From the NCBI GenBank assembly GCA_028023455.1, contig JAQFVV010000181.1, positions 874,001-938,000 of the forward strand: a DNA stretch of 64,000 nt. Reading direction: 5' to 3'. The DNA comes from Epiperipatus broadwayi. Lineage: Eukaryota; Onychophora; Udeonychophora; Euonychophora; Peripatidae. The notes below the pieces were generated by a model that saw nothing but the letters and a program-made list of their open reading frames with translations, did no database searches and had not been told where the DNA came from. This document shows positions 26,160 to 39,840 of the stretch, one piece after another. The position numbers and the translations under genes are program-made. Positions within the stretch are counted from its first letter, which is position 1; every line of letters starts with the position of its first letter.

Positions 26160-26740
26160 CATCATCATCAACCATTATCAATTCATTGCAGGATGAAGGT
26201 CTCTCCAAGTTCAATCCATCTTTAGCTTCTCTTCTCCACATCACCCCTGCACACTTTCTTATTTCATCCATCCATCTCACATGTGGTTTCTTTCTGGGTC
26301 TTTTACAATCTCTTGGAATACAGTTTAATATTTCAATTGTCCATCTATTATCATCTCTTCTAGCAATATGTCCAGCCCAACTACACTTGTCTTTTAATTT
26401 TTTCAATGAGGTCAGTAACACCTGTTTGTTCTCTTACCCATACATTGTGTTCTCAATCTCTTCTTGTTACTCCCAATGTGCATCTCTCCGTACTTCTTTG
26501 AGTGATCTGAAGACTCTGTATTGTTCTTCTATTAAGTGTCCAAGTCTCAGATCCATAAGTAAGAACTGGCAAAACACATTTATTAAAAACCTTTCTTTTC
26601 AAACACATAGGCATATTTCCTTTTAGTATCAAGTTATTTATACCAAAAGCACTCCAAACAAGTTTAATTCTATGATTAATTTCATCCATTGTTTCCATCT
26701 GTATTAATAACGTTTGATATATCTGCATAATGATTGAACT
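26160..26740 (-). mobile_element. 5'-truncated LINE, RTE/Jockey-like family L-A
   Basis: Minus-strand C-terminal end of a non-LTR retrotransposon ORF. It shows VLTYGSETWTLNRR (near 26535-26575), RCTLGVTRRD, then after a frameshift near 26450 WAGHIARRDDNRWT (near 26335-26380) and KRPRKKPHVRW (near 26275-26305). This ending is common to many arthropod and other invertebrate LINE polyproteins. A short (GAT)n tail (ATCATCATC on the + strand at 26161) marks the 3' end, typical of such LINEs. It shares family with 58585-60480. Confidence 0.85.
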
Positions 26741-28755
26741 TAAGAAAATATATGGATTTGCAAATCATCGTCATTTCTGAAATCTAATTTCACAATAAGA
26801 AATGCAATCCTACTCATAAAGATCTTTTAGTGATTATGATATACAAACATTTTCATTGGACAAAAATATTTAAAAAATAATTTTTATGACCATGATGTCA
26901 TGATTTAACCATTTTTGCATTGTAGCTTTTATAATAAAAATAAGTGGCTCTGAAATGATTATTTAAAATACTCCTACATATGGTGAACTCTGAATTTGTT
27001 TTTGTGGTATGTGCATTTTGGCTACATATTATTACTTTTCAATTGATTCTAGAGATTTTATTTGCCCAGCATTAGTCACTGCAGTCATCAGTCTTGAAAT
27101 ATTACACATTTCTAATTCATATGGTTATCGTAAGCAAAAAAAAATGATGCCAACTACCAGTGACATAACTGCTATTATAGATTTAGGATTTTATTTGTAA
27201 AAAAATAGTATTTCCATCTCTGTGTTACATGGTCTCAAAAGCTGTTCAAAAAAATTATGAATTTTTAAAAATTATACAATTATTGCTTTTAATACTCTTT
27301 CAATATTAAAATTGTTTTAGTTTGGTTATATAATCATAATAAAACCATATAGAAATATAATTAATGAAAAAAATTGAAAATAGCTTAAATTTTTTTATTT
27401 CAGAAGCTTAGGTAAAATTCTTAATGATTACTTTACATGTTATCATTGCAGTTCTTTATTAGTTTGTTAATGTTTTCATGTATATGGATAGATTTCTAAT
27501 TTTTGGTTTTTAAAATGAGACTTTATAATCAAATGATCTACTCCCATGGTAATAATATTTGCACTCAAGTTTTTATTTGTATATACTTTATATATGGTGA
27601 AAAATAAAGTGAGTTTTATGATTTGAAAATTTTATACAAGTGTATTGTAATAGCTAGTAGATGTATCAATATCCAACACCAGAGGGCTTCACTAGACATA
27701 TAGCCTAGAATCCTTTCTCAGAATACATCATATTAGATGTTACTCGTGAGGATTTTCATTATAAATGTCTACATAGCCACATCATTACTAAAATACATGA
27801 AATTGCCTCTAGGGTATAACAAACAGATTCTTGAAAAACTCAATTGGCAAGAGCAGACAACAGTAAACAAACACAAAATATTAATCAAGTAGCAAACAAA
27901 ATAAATTTATTAACAATTCATTAGAATACAGTTAAATTACTCTTTGAAATTGGTCTAGTTTATTTTATTTTTTTGACATTGGATAACTTTTGCATCTTAA
28001 CATTCACAACCTTTTATTAAAAATTCAGTATCATCTCTGAAAATTATCATTAAATAACTGTTATTAATTGGATTCTGTTAGATATGTGTTTGTTAAGTTA
28101 AGGTATATAAACTTATTTTCAATTAAGTTAAAATAATAAAAACAAATTAAATTAACTTTAAATATTCATAATGCAAAGCCAACTACAAAATTAGTTCAAT
28201 GCAATGTGCATTTGATCATACAGTGTGTTAAAAGTAAAACATTACAATAAATAACCTTCAACAATTCAGAGTACAAATTAAGATAAAATTAATGAAGAGA
28301 AATGTTTCTAAACCTGGTGAAAATTAAAATCATCTGTGGGTTAAGCAGGAATAATATATATTGGAAAGAGAAATAACACATACAAAATTCAAAAATAATG
28401 GATAAAATATCAACTGAATCACTATAAAATGCACATACATATATTTTAATTCTTGCTATAAACCTTGTCTGAAAGATTTACATCATACAATATACTACTA
28501 ATCTTGTAAAAGCTTCTTCGAAAATATTTTTCATAATAGATTAGACAATAATTGCAATTTTTTGTAGATCTATAGCACAATATTCCCTCTCATGAATGAC
28601 AATTTTAGACCATTTCACCCATTTGCAAAGTATAAGTTACCACAAACATTTAGTGAATAAAAAATACAAGTTATAAATATTTTGGTGCAAATTAAATAAA
28701 AAAAGTCACTTAGATGGTAATTCACTTAGCTTCAATGAATTTTTTACATTTGCAG
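26741..28755. other. AT-rich DNA without a recognisable gene
   Basis: No coding region or repeat terminus that I can support. A less AT-rich patch near 27660-27830 has no ORF and no structure I recognise. Confidence 0.55.
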
Positions 28756-28949
28756 TCGTGATTGTATTATTCTCACATGCATTCATGCGAAAATGTGCAT
28801 TTTCACATCAACTCGGCCAAACTCTGCTTTCCAACCTAATCTTTTGCAGTTGTGTTCAGTTACAAATCATACGAAAATCTGTGTATTGGGCTGACAATTC
28901 TTACTTTGTACTATTACTTCTATTAAGTTTTCTCACAAGTTTTCATTAA
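28756..28949 (+). CDS. weak candidate terminal exon, unknown protein
   Basis: Preceded by a reasonable acceptor (TTTTTTACATTTGCAG) and less AT-rich than its surroundings. Two overlapping frames are open: one ends at 28949 and encodes a hydrophobic tail (YFVLLLLLSFLTSFH), the other ends earlier at ..ICVLG. The second would stay in phase with the candidate exon at 25178. Neither product is recognisable, and a repeat-derived origin is possible. Confidence 0.2.
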
Positions 28950-29149
28950 TGAATATTTTAAGTTTCGCGTACTTAAAATACGGCTACCATCAAATCATAC
29001 TATAGTGATAGATCAATTGTACTCACTTGAGGAATACTTTTGCAACACATTGGGCATGGTATTTCATTATGTAAGCATAGAATACATCACCATCAAGTGG
29101 CCTATTATGACTACAACACTAGTAGTGTTATCCATAAGATGGGCTGTTA

Positions 29150-29219
29150 AAACAGCATATTGATATGTTGGGCAAAAACCAGCACCATCAAGCAAGGGAG
29201 TGTATTATATGTACTAGTA
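29150..29219 (+). repeat. left partner of a widely spaced inverted repeat
   Basis: About 70 bp, including GCATATTGAT, TTGGGCAAAAACCAGCACC and GAGTGTATTATATGTACTAG. It is matched in reverse complement at 33046-33116. Both outer flanks contain TTAAA. The pair may be the ends of a 3.97-kb element. Confidence 0.8.
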
Positions 29220-31297
29220 ACTAAAGTAAATTAATTAATTAAAAATGGATTCAGAGGAAGTTATATTCTATGATGAGGGGGTAATGTACCAGTACACTGT
29301 AGTACATGAATTTGAACCCTGTAAATTAAATCTCATTAAGGTAAAGAAACATTTTCTTTAATAAAAGATAAATTAAGTTTTTCAATATTATTAAACTTTG
29401 CATAAAAAAAAAAACATAACATTTTGTTAAAGTTAAAATATTTAAATTTTAATTATTTGTATTAAATTTTTTTATTTTGAATAGACAGATTTAATTAATT
29501 TCAAATCTGTAAGAACAAGTTGTTTATTTATATATTTTTTGAGCTAAAGATAATATTAAGTAAAACAAAAGATAAGAAAACATCTAAGATTAAGAACATG
29601 TTTTTGAATAAAAATGTGAACTAAAATAAAATGAGTGAAGGAATAACCAATGGTAAAATTAGTTGTATAAAAAAATTTGGATACCCAATGATAAACAAGT
29701 ATAAAAATTCATAGAGATATGCAATTAATCAAACTTATTACAGCAGTGATTACTATTAAGACTCATGCTACATTTAATTAGATTATAATTGTATATTATG
29801 TTTAATTAAGTTATGACTCAAAGGCTGAATTTATAATTTTAATTCTAAAACTGCAAATCATGCTAGGAAGGAATTGATTAAATTTTCATATTTTAATAAA
29901 ACAAGTATAAAATAAAACAGATGAAAGAATATTAATAAACATAAAATTAAAAAAATATGAAGTTTGAATACCTATCTACTAATGAATTATTAAAAAATAT
30001 TTAAATTGTCATGTGCTTTTTTGCAGACATTTCTCAGGATATACATTGCATTATATGCTATCATAGTTTTTATTATTTTATTGAAATAAATGGTATTTAA
30101 TAAAATGGACATTAAAAAATTGTAAGATTAAATAAATTTAATACTCTCATAATTATTACCAACACTTCTAATTAATTTTTTATCATTATGTAAGTGATTA
30201 CTATTAGTCTTATATTAAATTAATTTATAATAATATGCACAAGAAGCAAATACTGAATTTATAATTTTAATTGTAAATAAAGAAATCCTGCTAAGAAGTT
30301 CTGATGTTTAAGTTTTATTATCTTTTGATTACTTTATTAATAAATATTATCTATCCAAAATTAGATCTTCAATATAGTCTCTTTATAATTTTTTATAAAT
30401 CATTTCAATATGATCATTGATTCATTCATAGATAGACAATTATTTTATTAATACCATCATATTTTGATACATGTTTTAAATTAGTGAATGGTATAGATTA
30501 TGATCACTGTTTTATTTTTTCCTTTGTGCATTTTCTCTACAATCAATAACCAAGTAGAGGTTGGAATTGTCTATGCACACCTCATAACTTAGTCCTCTCA
30601 CAAGGCAAAGATAGTTAGCATCATCTTCCCTTAATTATTTTTTTCTACAGTGCAATCATTACACATATATTTCTTGCTACTAATTATTACACACACAAAT
30701 GTATTCTGCACTTATTACTTATCAAATTGCTGCAAATATCGAGATGCTATAATAGTTTTAAGAAATGGCTAAGAATGACAAATTTTCCATAACTGTTAAT
30801 ATGTGTCAACCACATTTTATAACTTCCAGGCCATATTAAATGAACCCCAATTCAAATGCATGTTTGAGATTTAATCTGAATAATGCCACTTGTAAGACTT
30901 GTCATCTTTGTGAGATCTGAGCTAGCACACATATGTATAATTTAAAATGCTATATTGATAATTTATTATTATATATAATATGTATGCATATATAGAAGTA
31001 AAAATATGTGCCTAAAACACACATATAATCTGACAGTATTAATGATGGTGCATCACAAAAAGAGAGCAAAAGAATAAATTATTATACCTAGAAATTCTTA
31101 AAATGACATAACAGTAATAAAAACAAAATCATTATAAACATTTTTCTTGATTTGATGTGGTAATAAAGTAACAGACCCTGGAGTTTAATGTTCATGGATC
31201 ATGGCTAAGCTCTGTTACTTCGGCTGCCTGAATTTGACCTTCCAAGTATTTTTTTTAAAATCAAAGATGACAATAGATTTTGTTGTAATGTGTAAGA

Positions 31298-31476
31298 TAT
31301 TAATAATCATCCATTAAGCTAATGCACATGCGCTTTGTGGATTTTTAACTATAAATGAATACTCTCACCTCCAAACACAAGTTAAAGTCTTTGTAAAAAG
31401 ATAGAATGAATCCATCTATCTTTTCGACCCCCCACACAAAGCACATGTGCATTAGCTTAATGGCTGATTATTAATA
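31298..31476. mobile_element. MITE with about 42-bp inverted ends (family M1)
   Basis: 179-bp element: the left end reads TATTAATAATCATCCATTAAGC then TAATGCACATGCGCTTTGTG, and the right end is its complement with a few changes (AGCACATGTGCATTAGC). The middle holds AAATGAATACTCTCACCTCC and GTTAAAGTCTT. The middle and one arm recur in diverged form at 60988-61071, so this is a dispersed family. Confidence 0.78.
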
Positions 31477-32432
31477 TTACAGTTTATAAAAACATAGCGC
31501 CATATAAAATAAATATTTCATTTACGTAATGTCTAAGAAAAATGAATATATATATATGTTTGCATACATATGATTCTGACAAAAAAAAAATAAAGATTTT
31601 ACAATGCTTGAACTTAAACAATCAACAACAACAAAAAAAAACAATAACGAATTTATCTTGTTTATAAATGAGTTTATCTTTTTAATAATATATCATACAG
31701 TTCTGTATTTATACAAAGTTATGTGGATATATAAATAACTTAAATGAATATGAGATACAAATAAAAGCAATTAAATTTTTTGAATATCTATTTATATTTG
31801 TATATTTATATACATATTCGCATTGTAATACATAAAAAAATATTTAATACATTCAGTCACTTTTAATCAAATATTTTCTTTCAAATTCATTGTTGATTTA
31901 TGAAAAGACAACCAATTCACACATTCTAAAATTAATTGAATTTTAACATTAGGTTTCTTCATTATAACTTTTCTTCTCATGGTAAAATTGCTGAGACGAC
32001 GTAACAAAAAGAAAACAGAAAAATGTATTATTAACTATTTGAAAGCGCTTCCGTAAGTATCTCATCAATTCATTTTAAAATAGGCAATATTTATATATAT
32101 AAAATCAGTTTTGTATAAAAATAAATAAACACAATTCAAGTGTGCTTTTGGTGAATTAAAAAGTAAAATGTTATATCAACTCTTTATATATAGTGCTAAA
32201 AATGTCTTAAACAAATTATAATTTCATATGTATTTTTAGTAAATTAAATATTAATAAATTGTATAGATTTTTTAGATGTATATAAGATACACACCAATAA
32301 TTACTCAATTTTCAGAATATTAATTAAAAATAATAATAAACAAATATTATTCAATTACTAAAAAAAGTTTACTATGAATTTCATCATTTTTTTTATTAAG
32401 TATGTTTTATTAATTTATAAAAATATGAACGT

Positions 32433-32446
32433 CCCCCCCCCCCCCC
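32433..32446. repeat. 14-base C homopolymer
   Basis: Fourteen consecutive C in a sequence where C runs are otherwise very short. Homopolymer length is error-prone in assemblies. Confidence 0.9.
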
Positions 32447-33045
32447 TTAATAAATAGTTTTTACATTAATAAATAAAAATGTTCTCAAGTAAATACTATT
32501 CTATTAAAAACAAATATATATTTTATTTGTTTACAATGTTTTAAAAATTATTTCATTATATCAACTTCCAGTATATATTTTTTATTATTTGTAAACTGTA
32601 TTGTTTTTTTTCAAGATCTAAAAAAAAAAATTAAATTCAATGAGAATTGATATTTCTTATTATGAGTAATGTTAACTTTAATCACATTATCGCAAGCCCA
32701 AGTTTAAATACATTACCACATTAATTTACAAAAAAGATGTTAGTAGACTATATTTAATATAGCCACTAAAAGATATATGACAAATTTGGACTGTTTTATT
32801 ATTAATAATTAAAAAAAAAATCACATTCCTTTAATATATACATATAACTTCATTATGAGCAAATATAAATAAACAAATCAAAATAAAAACATCATTATGA
32901 TAAAATAAAAAGATATAATTAAATAGAGAATCATAATTAATTTACTCTAATAACATTCAGGAACATAAAGACAGACTTAAAAAAAAAACATAATGGTGAA
33001 ATAAATATAAAAATGTAGTTAATAATGGGAGGAAAAAAATAAAGG

Positions 33046-33116
33046 GTACTAGTACATATAATACACTCCACTGCTTGATGGCGCTGGTTTTCGCCCAACA
33101 CACATCAATATGCCAT
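33046..33116 (-). repeat. right partner of a widely spaced inverted repeat
   Basis: Complement of 29150-29219 with a few substitutions and short length differences: here TACTAGTACATATAATACAC, CTTGATGGCGCTGG and CATCAATATGCC. The ends (TTAA-containing flanks) are similar on both sides, but a target duplication cannot be proved. Confidence 0.8.
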
Positions 33117-34399
33117 TTAAATATTATTATAATTTTATTATATAGTTTATATTAAAATGTAAAAATTCATATCTATCAGCTGGAGTAAAATCCAAAAGTA
33201 ACTAATAAGACTATTGTAAATAACAAATAATTTCTATAGATACACATAATATGCCATACATTCTACGTATAAGTTTGCTTACATATATATTGTAATAGAC
33301 TAAGAAAGCCATTTTACTTAAGTGTTCACTATGTTTCAGAAGCCATTTTTAAGTAAGGCTCCATATATTACCAGTGACAAAATTAATTTAAGACCATCTT
33401 ATGTATCCTAACATGGAAAATTTCATGTATATAATTATTCAAAATAAAATGTACATAAATACAAAAAATATGCATCTTGATCATCTTATTTCCGATATTA
33501 TAGAGCCTGAAAAATATATTTTATTTACAAATTAAAAGTTATTTATCTATTATAACTTACAAATATTTCAAATTTTTGAGTACCATGTAAATCAGGATAT
33601 TTCCCATTGCTAAATCTGTTGGTATTGATATACTTTGCTATTTACATTAGATTATCTGTTTTGATGAATTTTTAAACATTGCTATGATGCCATGAAAGAA
33701 TACTGAGATGACTAATTGATCAATTGAAGATTCTTTGGATTTGGAAAAAACTGATTTAGTGAAGTAATATACTACAATGATGTAATAAACAGAAAGAGGA
33801 GGAGTCATTGTGTCAAGCTTTTTGATAATGTAATACTTAAAAAAGTTATAATAAAGCAAATAATTCTAAGCAGAACAGATTACATTAATAGTTTGTGTGT
33901 GTATATATATACATGCACACATTTAAATATGTAACTAAGGAAAGCAAGTCAATCTCCCTCTGGTTAGGAATAAATAATACCTTGTGTAGCAAAGATCAAG
34001 AATAGAATGGACCTATTCTTTAAGCATTTGATGTTAAAAACTTACTCTTGTTAATGATGATGAAAATTCAGAATGAAGTTAATATAACAACCAAATGTAT
34101 AATAAGAATAAATGAATATAGCATTAAAGCAAGAAATTAGATGGAGAGAATAAAAGTTTAGGCGCAATACTTTGACAGAAATCTAAAAAACACATTATTC
34201 CTTTTAACTATATTAAGTTAATTAAATTCTGTCAGGAGTGATAAAAAATTGCAATGGCTAAGTGATTTTTACTAAATTCTACATAATTATGTGCATCTTT
34301 TAAATGAAGTTAAACTTATGAAATGATTTTATAATAGTGAGTCATGTCATAAATGTTAGTTGAAATTTATTCATCCCTTATGCATATCATATACATTTT
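33117..34399. other. AT-rich DNA without a recognisable gene
   Basis: The open frame at 33647-33859 (-) has no motif. No promoter, RNA gene or repeat end identified. Confidence 0.55.
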
Positions 34400-34784
34400 G
34401 TTCCTAAATGTATTAATGTTCTCTTGTATTTGAAACATACACACATGTACATAATAATGAGAATAGTATAAATGTGCTGGCTTGAATGCATGCATAAATA
34501 CCTTTTCTAAATGTATTGAGAAGTGTATATATGGTGTAATTTTTATTTTTAAATATTTTGGGGATATCCCACTGGATATTATTATTAAACATAGAGCATG
34601 TGAACAGAAAATGTAATTGTGTTTCTGATTCTCTCTGACATACTTTGCATGTCTTCAATGTTAGAGGAATTCCTTTTATATCTGTAGAAATAGAGAGTGG
34701 AAAATGCTTCAAGATTTAGTTTTAGGGAAAAATTATAGTATTTTGGTTCTAATGACCAGTATTTAATTTTTTTAGTCAACTGCT
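34400..34784 (-). mobile_element. LINE 3' segment (family L-B)
   Basis: The minus-strand frame contains LKTCKVCQRESETQLHFLF followed by TC (a C..C....E...H....C pattern) near 34590-34660, preceded by a W-rich segment in another frame. A CCHC motif of this form lies downstream of RT in several LINE clades, just before the end of the ORF. It meets a plus-strand RT segment head to head at about 34785. Confidence 0.6.
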
Positions 34785-36160
34785 AATTGCTTCATTGCCA
34801 AACTCATGTCATTCAGAGCACCATGGAATATTTTGTTTCGTATACAGACATTTAAATCACTTCACAGCAAAATATTCAACACATTTATCAAACTCTCTGA
34901 CAAAGAGAATTTATCACATACATGAGCTTTACATCATCTCAATGGTTCCATTTGTTAAGAAGGAAAATACAACAATCTTCCACAACCTCAAATCCATATT
35001 AGTGAGTCTATTTGGGATTAAGATCCTGGAATCAGTGATTAAAGATAGAATTGAACCTTATACTTTGCCATTTCTGTTAAAAATTCAGCTTGAAAAGAAA
35101 GGTTCATCAACTGGGCAGGCAACATTTTTATATAAGACAGTAATTGATAGTCAGAAACAGCAAAAAAATATGGACTAGTTGTAATTCAGCTGGACATTAA
35201 ATCAGCATTTGATATGATACCAACTGATATTTTAATTAATGCACTAGCAGATACATCAATACCCAGGGGATTAATGTACTTGATTATGAATCTTTTTCTA
35301 AGTGGAGAAATTCAGATACTCTAAGTGGGAAGTACTCACCATCATCCATCCTATTTAACTCGATTCTACAAGGTTCACTGTTAAGTGCTCTTTTATTCAC
35401 ATTTTATATTGATTATTTCCTTAAAGCAATTGAAAATGAGATGACTGAAATATTTATACCCGGAATGAAGGAAAATGTTTCATGTATTGCATACATGGAT
35501 GACATAACAATCTTTCTGCCAACTAAAAAGCAGATACCAATATTAATAATTATTCTAAATAATTACTGATTGAAATATAGACTTTAGTTCAATTTTAAAA
35601 AAAAAAATTAGTGCATGATCTATGCACTCAGGATGACAACATGAATAATATTTCAAAGGAAATCCTAGCTCATTTATGGAATTTCCTTTTCATTCGAGTA
35701 ATTCTGAAATGCAATCATAGATACAGGGAAAACTAATGAATAAAAGTTGAGAATATAATTAATTCTCTTTACAAGACATATTTATCAGTCTATACCAAAG
35801 TGGCTCTTTCTCCTAATAATGTCATGGGTCACTTATTAGCCACCTAGAATAATATACATAAAAACTTTTACATCTAAAATTTATTCAATGTATAGGAAAT
35901 TGTTATGGGGGAAAGAAAATGGCATCAATATCCCTATGTAAGATTCTGCACGTTCAATCTCAAAATGGATTGGATTTACATTCTATAAAACTTTTCCAAA
36001 TTCAAAAACACTTAATCTTATATCATCATATGCAAGGATATTTCTATATCTAGAAATATTTTTTTTAAAAATTACACTCACAGACAGGCTGCCACCCATA
36101 TGCAATTACTAGAATAAACTAATTTCTCCATTATTATGTATTTCCAATTTAATATATTAT
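34785..36160 (+). mobile_element. LINE RT segment in inverted orientation (family L-B)
   Basis: Plus-strand RT remnant with several frameshifts. The fingers region is LSNSLTKRIYHIHE to KILESVIKDRIEP (34900-35060). It is followed by motif A (LDIKSAFDMIP, about 35190-35225), a motif B region (LQGSLLSALLF, about 35370-35400), motif C as YMDDI (about 35497), and a later LLWGKENGINIPM block (about 35905). The 5'-most sequence lies at the junction with the minus-strand 3' segment, the geometry left by twin priming. The two pieces are probably one insertion. Nothing here is intact. Confidence 0.68.
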
Positions 36161-37949
36161 CTCCAAAAATAAAACTAAATACTGTGACTGAATATTCCAT
36201 CTGTATTTCCCCATCCAATGATAATAACTAAATTTTTATTATATAAATACTTTAAAAAATCTATATATTTTAAAAATAAATTATTTAAATCTACACTGTA
36301 TTTTGTGAAGTAATTTTTTAGATAAATGTTCACTAAAATAAAAAGTTTTAGATTATTACTCATTAAAAATAATTTAATAGATTACAAAAATGATTCGACT
36401 ATTTTCATGTTGTTTACTTGCAGACAATATTTATTTTCTTTCTCTTCAAGGCAACCTTTTAAAAAAAGCTTCAAATGTCCTTGCTCCTATTATAAATCAG
36501 ATTAAAGTAATCATAAAAATGTTTAAAACGAAGAAAGAGAAAAAATAATTACTTATATATTTAGTATTTTAAATATACAGAAATAATAAGTTTAACATGC
36601 AATTATTTGATTTAAAAAAAAAGCATTATTAACATAATATATTATATTAACATAATATAATAATATTATTAATAAATGTAGAACATTGATTCTTTGGTAA
36701 ACGTTGCTTTTATCAAATAAAATTTATAGAAGAAAAAAAATCATGCTCTTCGCATCTCAAAAACCAATAAAATATTTCTCCTTAATCTAAATTATATTTC
36801 CATGATAAATATAAAATAATGCTAATCTAAAAATTTAAATTACATTTAAAAAAAAATTATATAGCAAATTATTTTCCTATTTTAATTTAGATAAACTAAT
36901 CAGAATTAAAAGTTTTAAACTATAAGAATAAAAAATAATATAAAAAAAGATTAATTAATTATGTCTTAATAATTAATTTCTTCATTACGATTAGTTAATT
37001 GCCAAGACAGCTTCTATATATCAAACCAGACCACTTTTTCTAAACCTTCCCCCCTCCATTTCTTAATATGCATAGTTATTTTTTTAAAAAAAATATCACT
37101 TAATTTTCTATCTTTTTTTAATTTCTAATCTCCTCTATCATATATTTTATATTCCGTCAATACAATCATTTTTATACTTATTCTTTTCAATATTTTTATA
37201 TTGCTACTATTATTTTTCATACTTATCTGTTCAATCGTTTCCAAATCTACATCTGTAAATTAATATTTTACCCTTTCTTTAATTGTTTAAAACTGCTTCA
37301 TAAAAACTACACTCCAAACAAAACATCAAACAACTTTTTTAAAAATTTAATTGGTCAGTCTTATGAAAAGTCTATTGAGTCATTGCAATTTTCATTATCA
37401 CTATACGAATGTATCATTTGTCCAATTTCTCAAATACTCAAAACTATTGCTCTAAAAATTTCTATTCCATTTCTTCATCCCTTTTCATTATTTTACTTTT
37501 ATTACCTTTCACTTACAATATAAATTTCATACAATTCTAGCAATTCTACATTTCAGCCTGTTAAGCTAATTCTAAATATCAAAAAAATATAGTTCTATCA
37601 GTAAATCTAACATATTTTTCTATTCCTCAATAACAATTCCAACTCTATCAAAATTATTTTATATATTATACAAATAAAAAATAGAGAATATAATTTGAAT
37701 ATATATACACATTACTTAATAAATATATTCATAATATTCAACAAAATCACTTATCAAATATTTTGAAAAATCAATGAAAAAAAACCTTTCTATGTGAGTA
37801 GAAAAGGAAAAATTTGGTTTAATATGTAAAATTAAAATAATAAAAATTGTTCAGGATGAGGAATATATTAATAGTCCTGATAAGTGTTGGTGTAGAAATA
37901 AAGAAGGATTCTTAAAAAACAGCAAAAAATGAAATAGTTATTATTCAGA
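36161..37949. other. AT-rich DNA, partly pyrimidine-skewed
   Basis: No supported gene. From about 37000 to 37680 the + strand is short of G and rich in C/T, the mirror of the purine-rich LINE that follows. This could be an unreadable minus-strand LINE remnant, but no motif supports that. Confidence 0.45.
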
Positions 37950-39840
37950 TATGAAAACCTAAATTACATTGGATAACTGAAGGTAAATTGGAAAAGATGA
38001 AAGAATGTAAATACTGAGGAAGGACAATGTGCACATAGAAAAATTAATAATGAGCTAAGAAGAGCAACAGATTTAGCAAAAGAAAAAGGGTTGGAGCACA
38101 AATGTAGAAAGATAGAAAGGCTTAGCAGGTGAAAAGATATGATCTAGTATTTGATAGAATAAGAAATATCACTTGGGAGAAAAAAAAACAAGGTTGGCAA
38201 GTGAGATTGCAGATAAGAATGGAAAGAGATTAACTAATAGCAATGATATATTTAAAAAATGAAAATATCTTCAGTGTCTATTTAGAAGATAATTTAATTA
38301 ATTATGAACTTGAAAATGAAAAGATATTGAAATAGATGATAAAGGTATGGACATATTGACAGATGAAGTAAGAAAGCAATTGCACAAATAAAAAATGGTA
38401 AGGCTGTTGAAGTTGATGCAATGAATATAGAATTTTTGAAAGAAATGGGAGAATTTACTATAAAGGAAATAGTTGGATTTTGCAATTTGATATATAACAA
38501 TGGACTTTGGCCTGAAAGTTTTTTTAAGAACTATAATAATTCCAATTGCTAAAAAGAAGAAAGCTGTTAAATGTTAAGAGTACAGAACAATAAGTTTGTT
38601 ATCTCACACTTCTAAAGTTTTATTGAGAATTTTAACTCAAAGAATTTATGGGAATGTAGAGTATTATAAGAACAGTTTTGTTTTCAGAGAGGGAAAAGTA
38701 TAAAAGATGCTATTGGTGTTTTTAGAACAATTACAGAGAGATATATTAAAAAAGATAAAAAAATTGGTATATGAATTGTGGATTTGGAAAAAGCATTTAA
38801 TAGAGTAATCTGAAATAAACTTATATCTATCTTTAAACATAAAGGGGTATTTTGGAGAGAAGATTGATTTGGAATATGTATACTAGATAAAGGCTAAGAA
38901 TTAAATTGGGGGAAAATGAGAATGATAAAGTAAATATAAGAAATGGAATTAGACAAAGATGAAGTATGTCATCTGTTCTCTTTAATATTTATTCAGAAGG
39001 TACGCTAAATAATTATTTAAACTACAGAGAAAAAAATGTTGGAGATAAAATAATAAAATGTATAAGACTTGCATATGATAAGGCTCTTATAGTTGAGGGT
39101 GAAAATTGTTTTCAGCATATGTGGAGTAAATTGGAAGAAGGATGTATGGAATATGGAATGAAAATTAATGTTGAGAAGACTAAGTATTTAGGGATAGGGA
39201 AAAATGCATAAAGACTGCAAATTGAAATTTGTGATAACATAATTCAACAACTAAAGGGATTTAAATATTCGGGTGCTTGGTTGAGTGAGGATGAAAGAAG
39301 TGAAGATGAAGTTAAAGGAATAGTATTGGCAAAGGAGGTATTTATTAAGAAAAAGAAAATACTCTGTGAAACTTTGAAAGAAGAATTTAAAAAAAAAAGG
39401 TATGTGTGGAGTGTACTAGTATATGGTTGTGAAACACGGACAAAGAGTAACAAAATTAGGAACAGATTGAAAACATTTGAGATGTGGTCATGGAGAAGAA
39501 TGAAAAAAAAATCAGTTGGATAAATACATTGACAAGTAAAGTTTTGAAAACAGTAAATGAAAAAAAGAAGATTGATTGAAAAAATCAGAGAAAAAAAAAA
39601 TAGTTTAATGAAAAATGTTTTGGGGGAAATGGTGAGTGGAAATAAGAAGAAAGAATGGAAGAGATTGACATTGTTAGATGATATAAAAGATGGGAAGAGT
39701 TATATGAAATTGAAGAGCTGGGCAATAAAGAAAATGGAATGGATAAATTGACGATGTAACTATTCTCTGCATGTGTCCATTTGACAGAATACGGTTGATG
39801 ATGTGAGCTTTGTTGATGCTAAAAAAAAATGCAACATATT
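37950..39840 (+). mobile_element. decayed LINE (family L-C)
   Basis: Plus-strand remains of an endonuclease-RT polyprotein. INNELRRATDLAKEKG (about 38045) lies just before the RT. RT pieces are IKNGKAVEVDAMNIEFL (about 38390), IVDLEKAFNRV (motif A region, about 38775), MSSVLFNIYSEG (about 38966), RLAYDKALIVE where YADD would be expected (about 39070), and MKINVEKTKYLGIG (about 39160). The C-terminal part has VLVYGCETRT, EMWSWRRM, KVLKTVNEKKRLIEKIREKK and LLDDIKDGKSYMKLKSWA, ending near 39751. Several frameshifts and stops; the coding strand is strongly purine-rich. Family pattern matches LINEs widespread in arthropods. Confidence 0.85.

Larger units (their letters stand above)
29220..33045. 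other. noncoding interior between the inverted repeats
   Basis: No ORF or domain is visible across 3.8 kb, so if this is a transposon it has lost its genes. It contains the MITE at 31298-31476 and a 14-C run at 32433-32446. A 10-bp inverted pair (AAGTAACAGA / TCTGTTACTT) lies at about 31166-31222. Confidence 0.5.

Noticed and set aside
26186-26626. 146-codon plus-strand frame
   Set aside because: Antisense shadow of the L-A LINE coding sequence on the minus strand.
37000-37680. Minus-strand LINE remnant suggested by base skew
   Set aside because: No RT or endonuclease motif could be read in any frame; skew alone is not enough.
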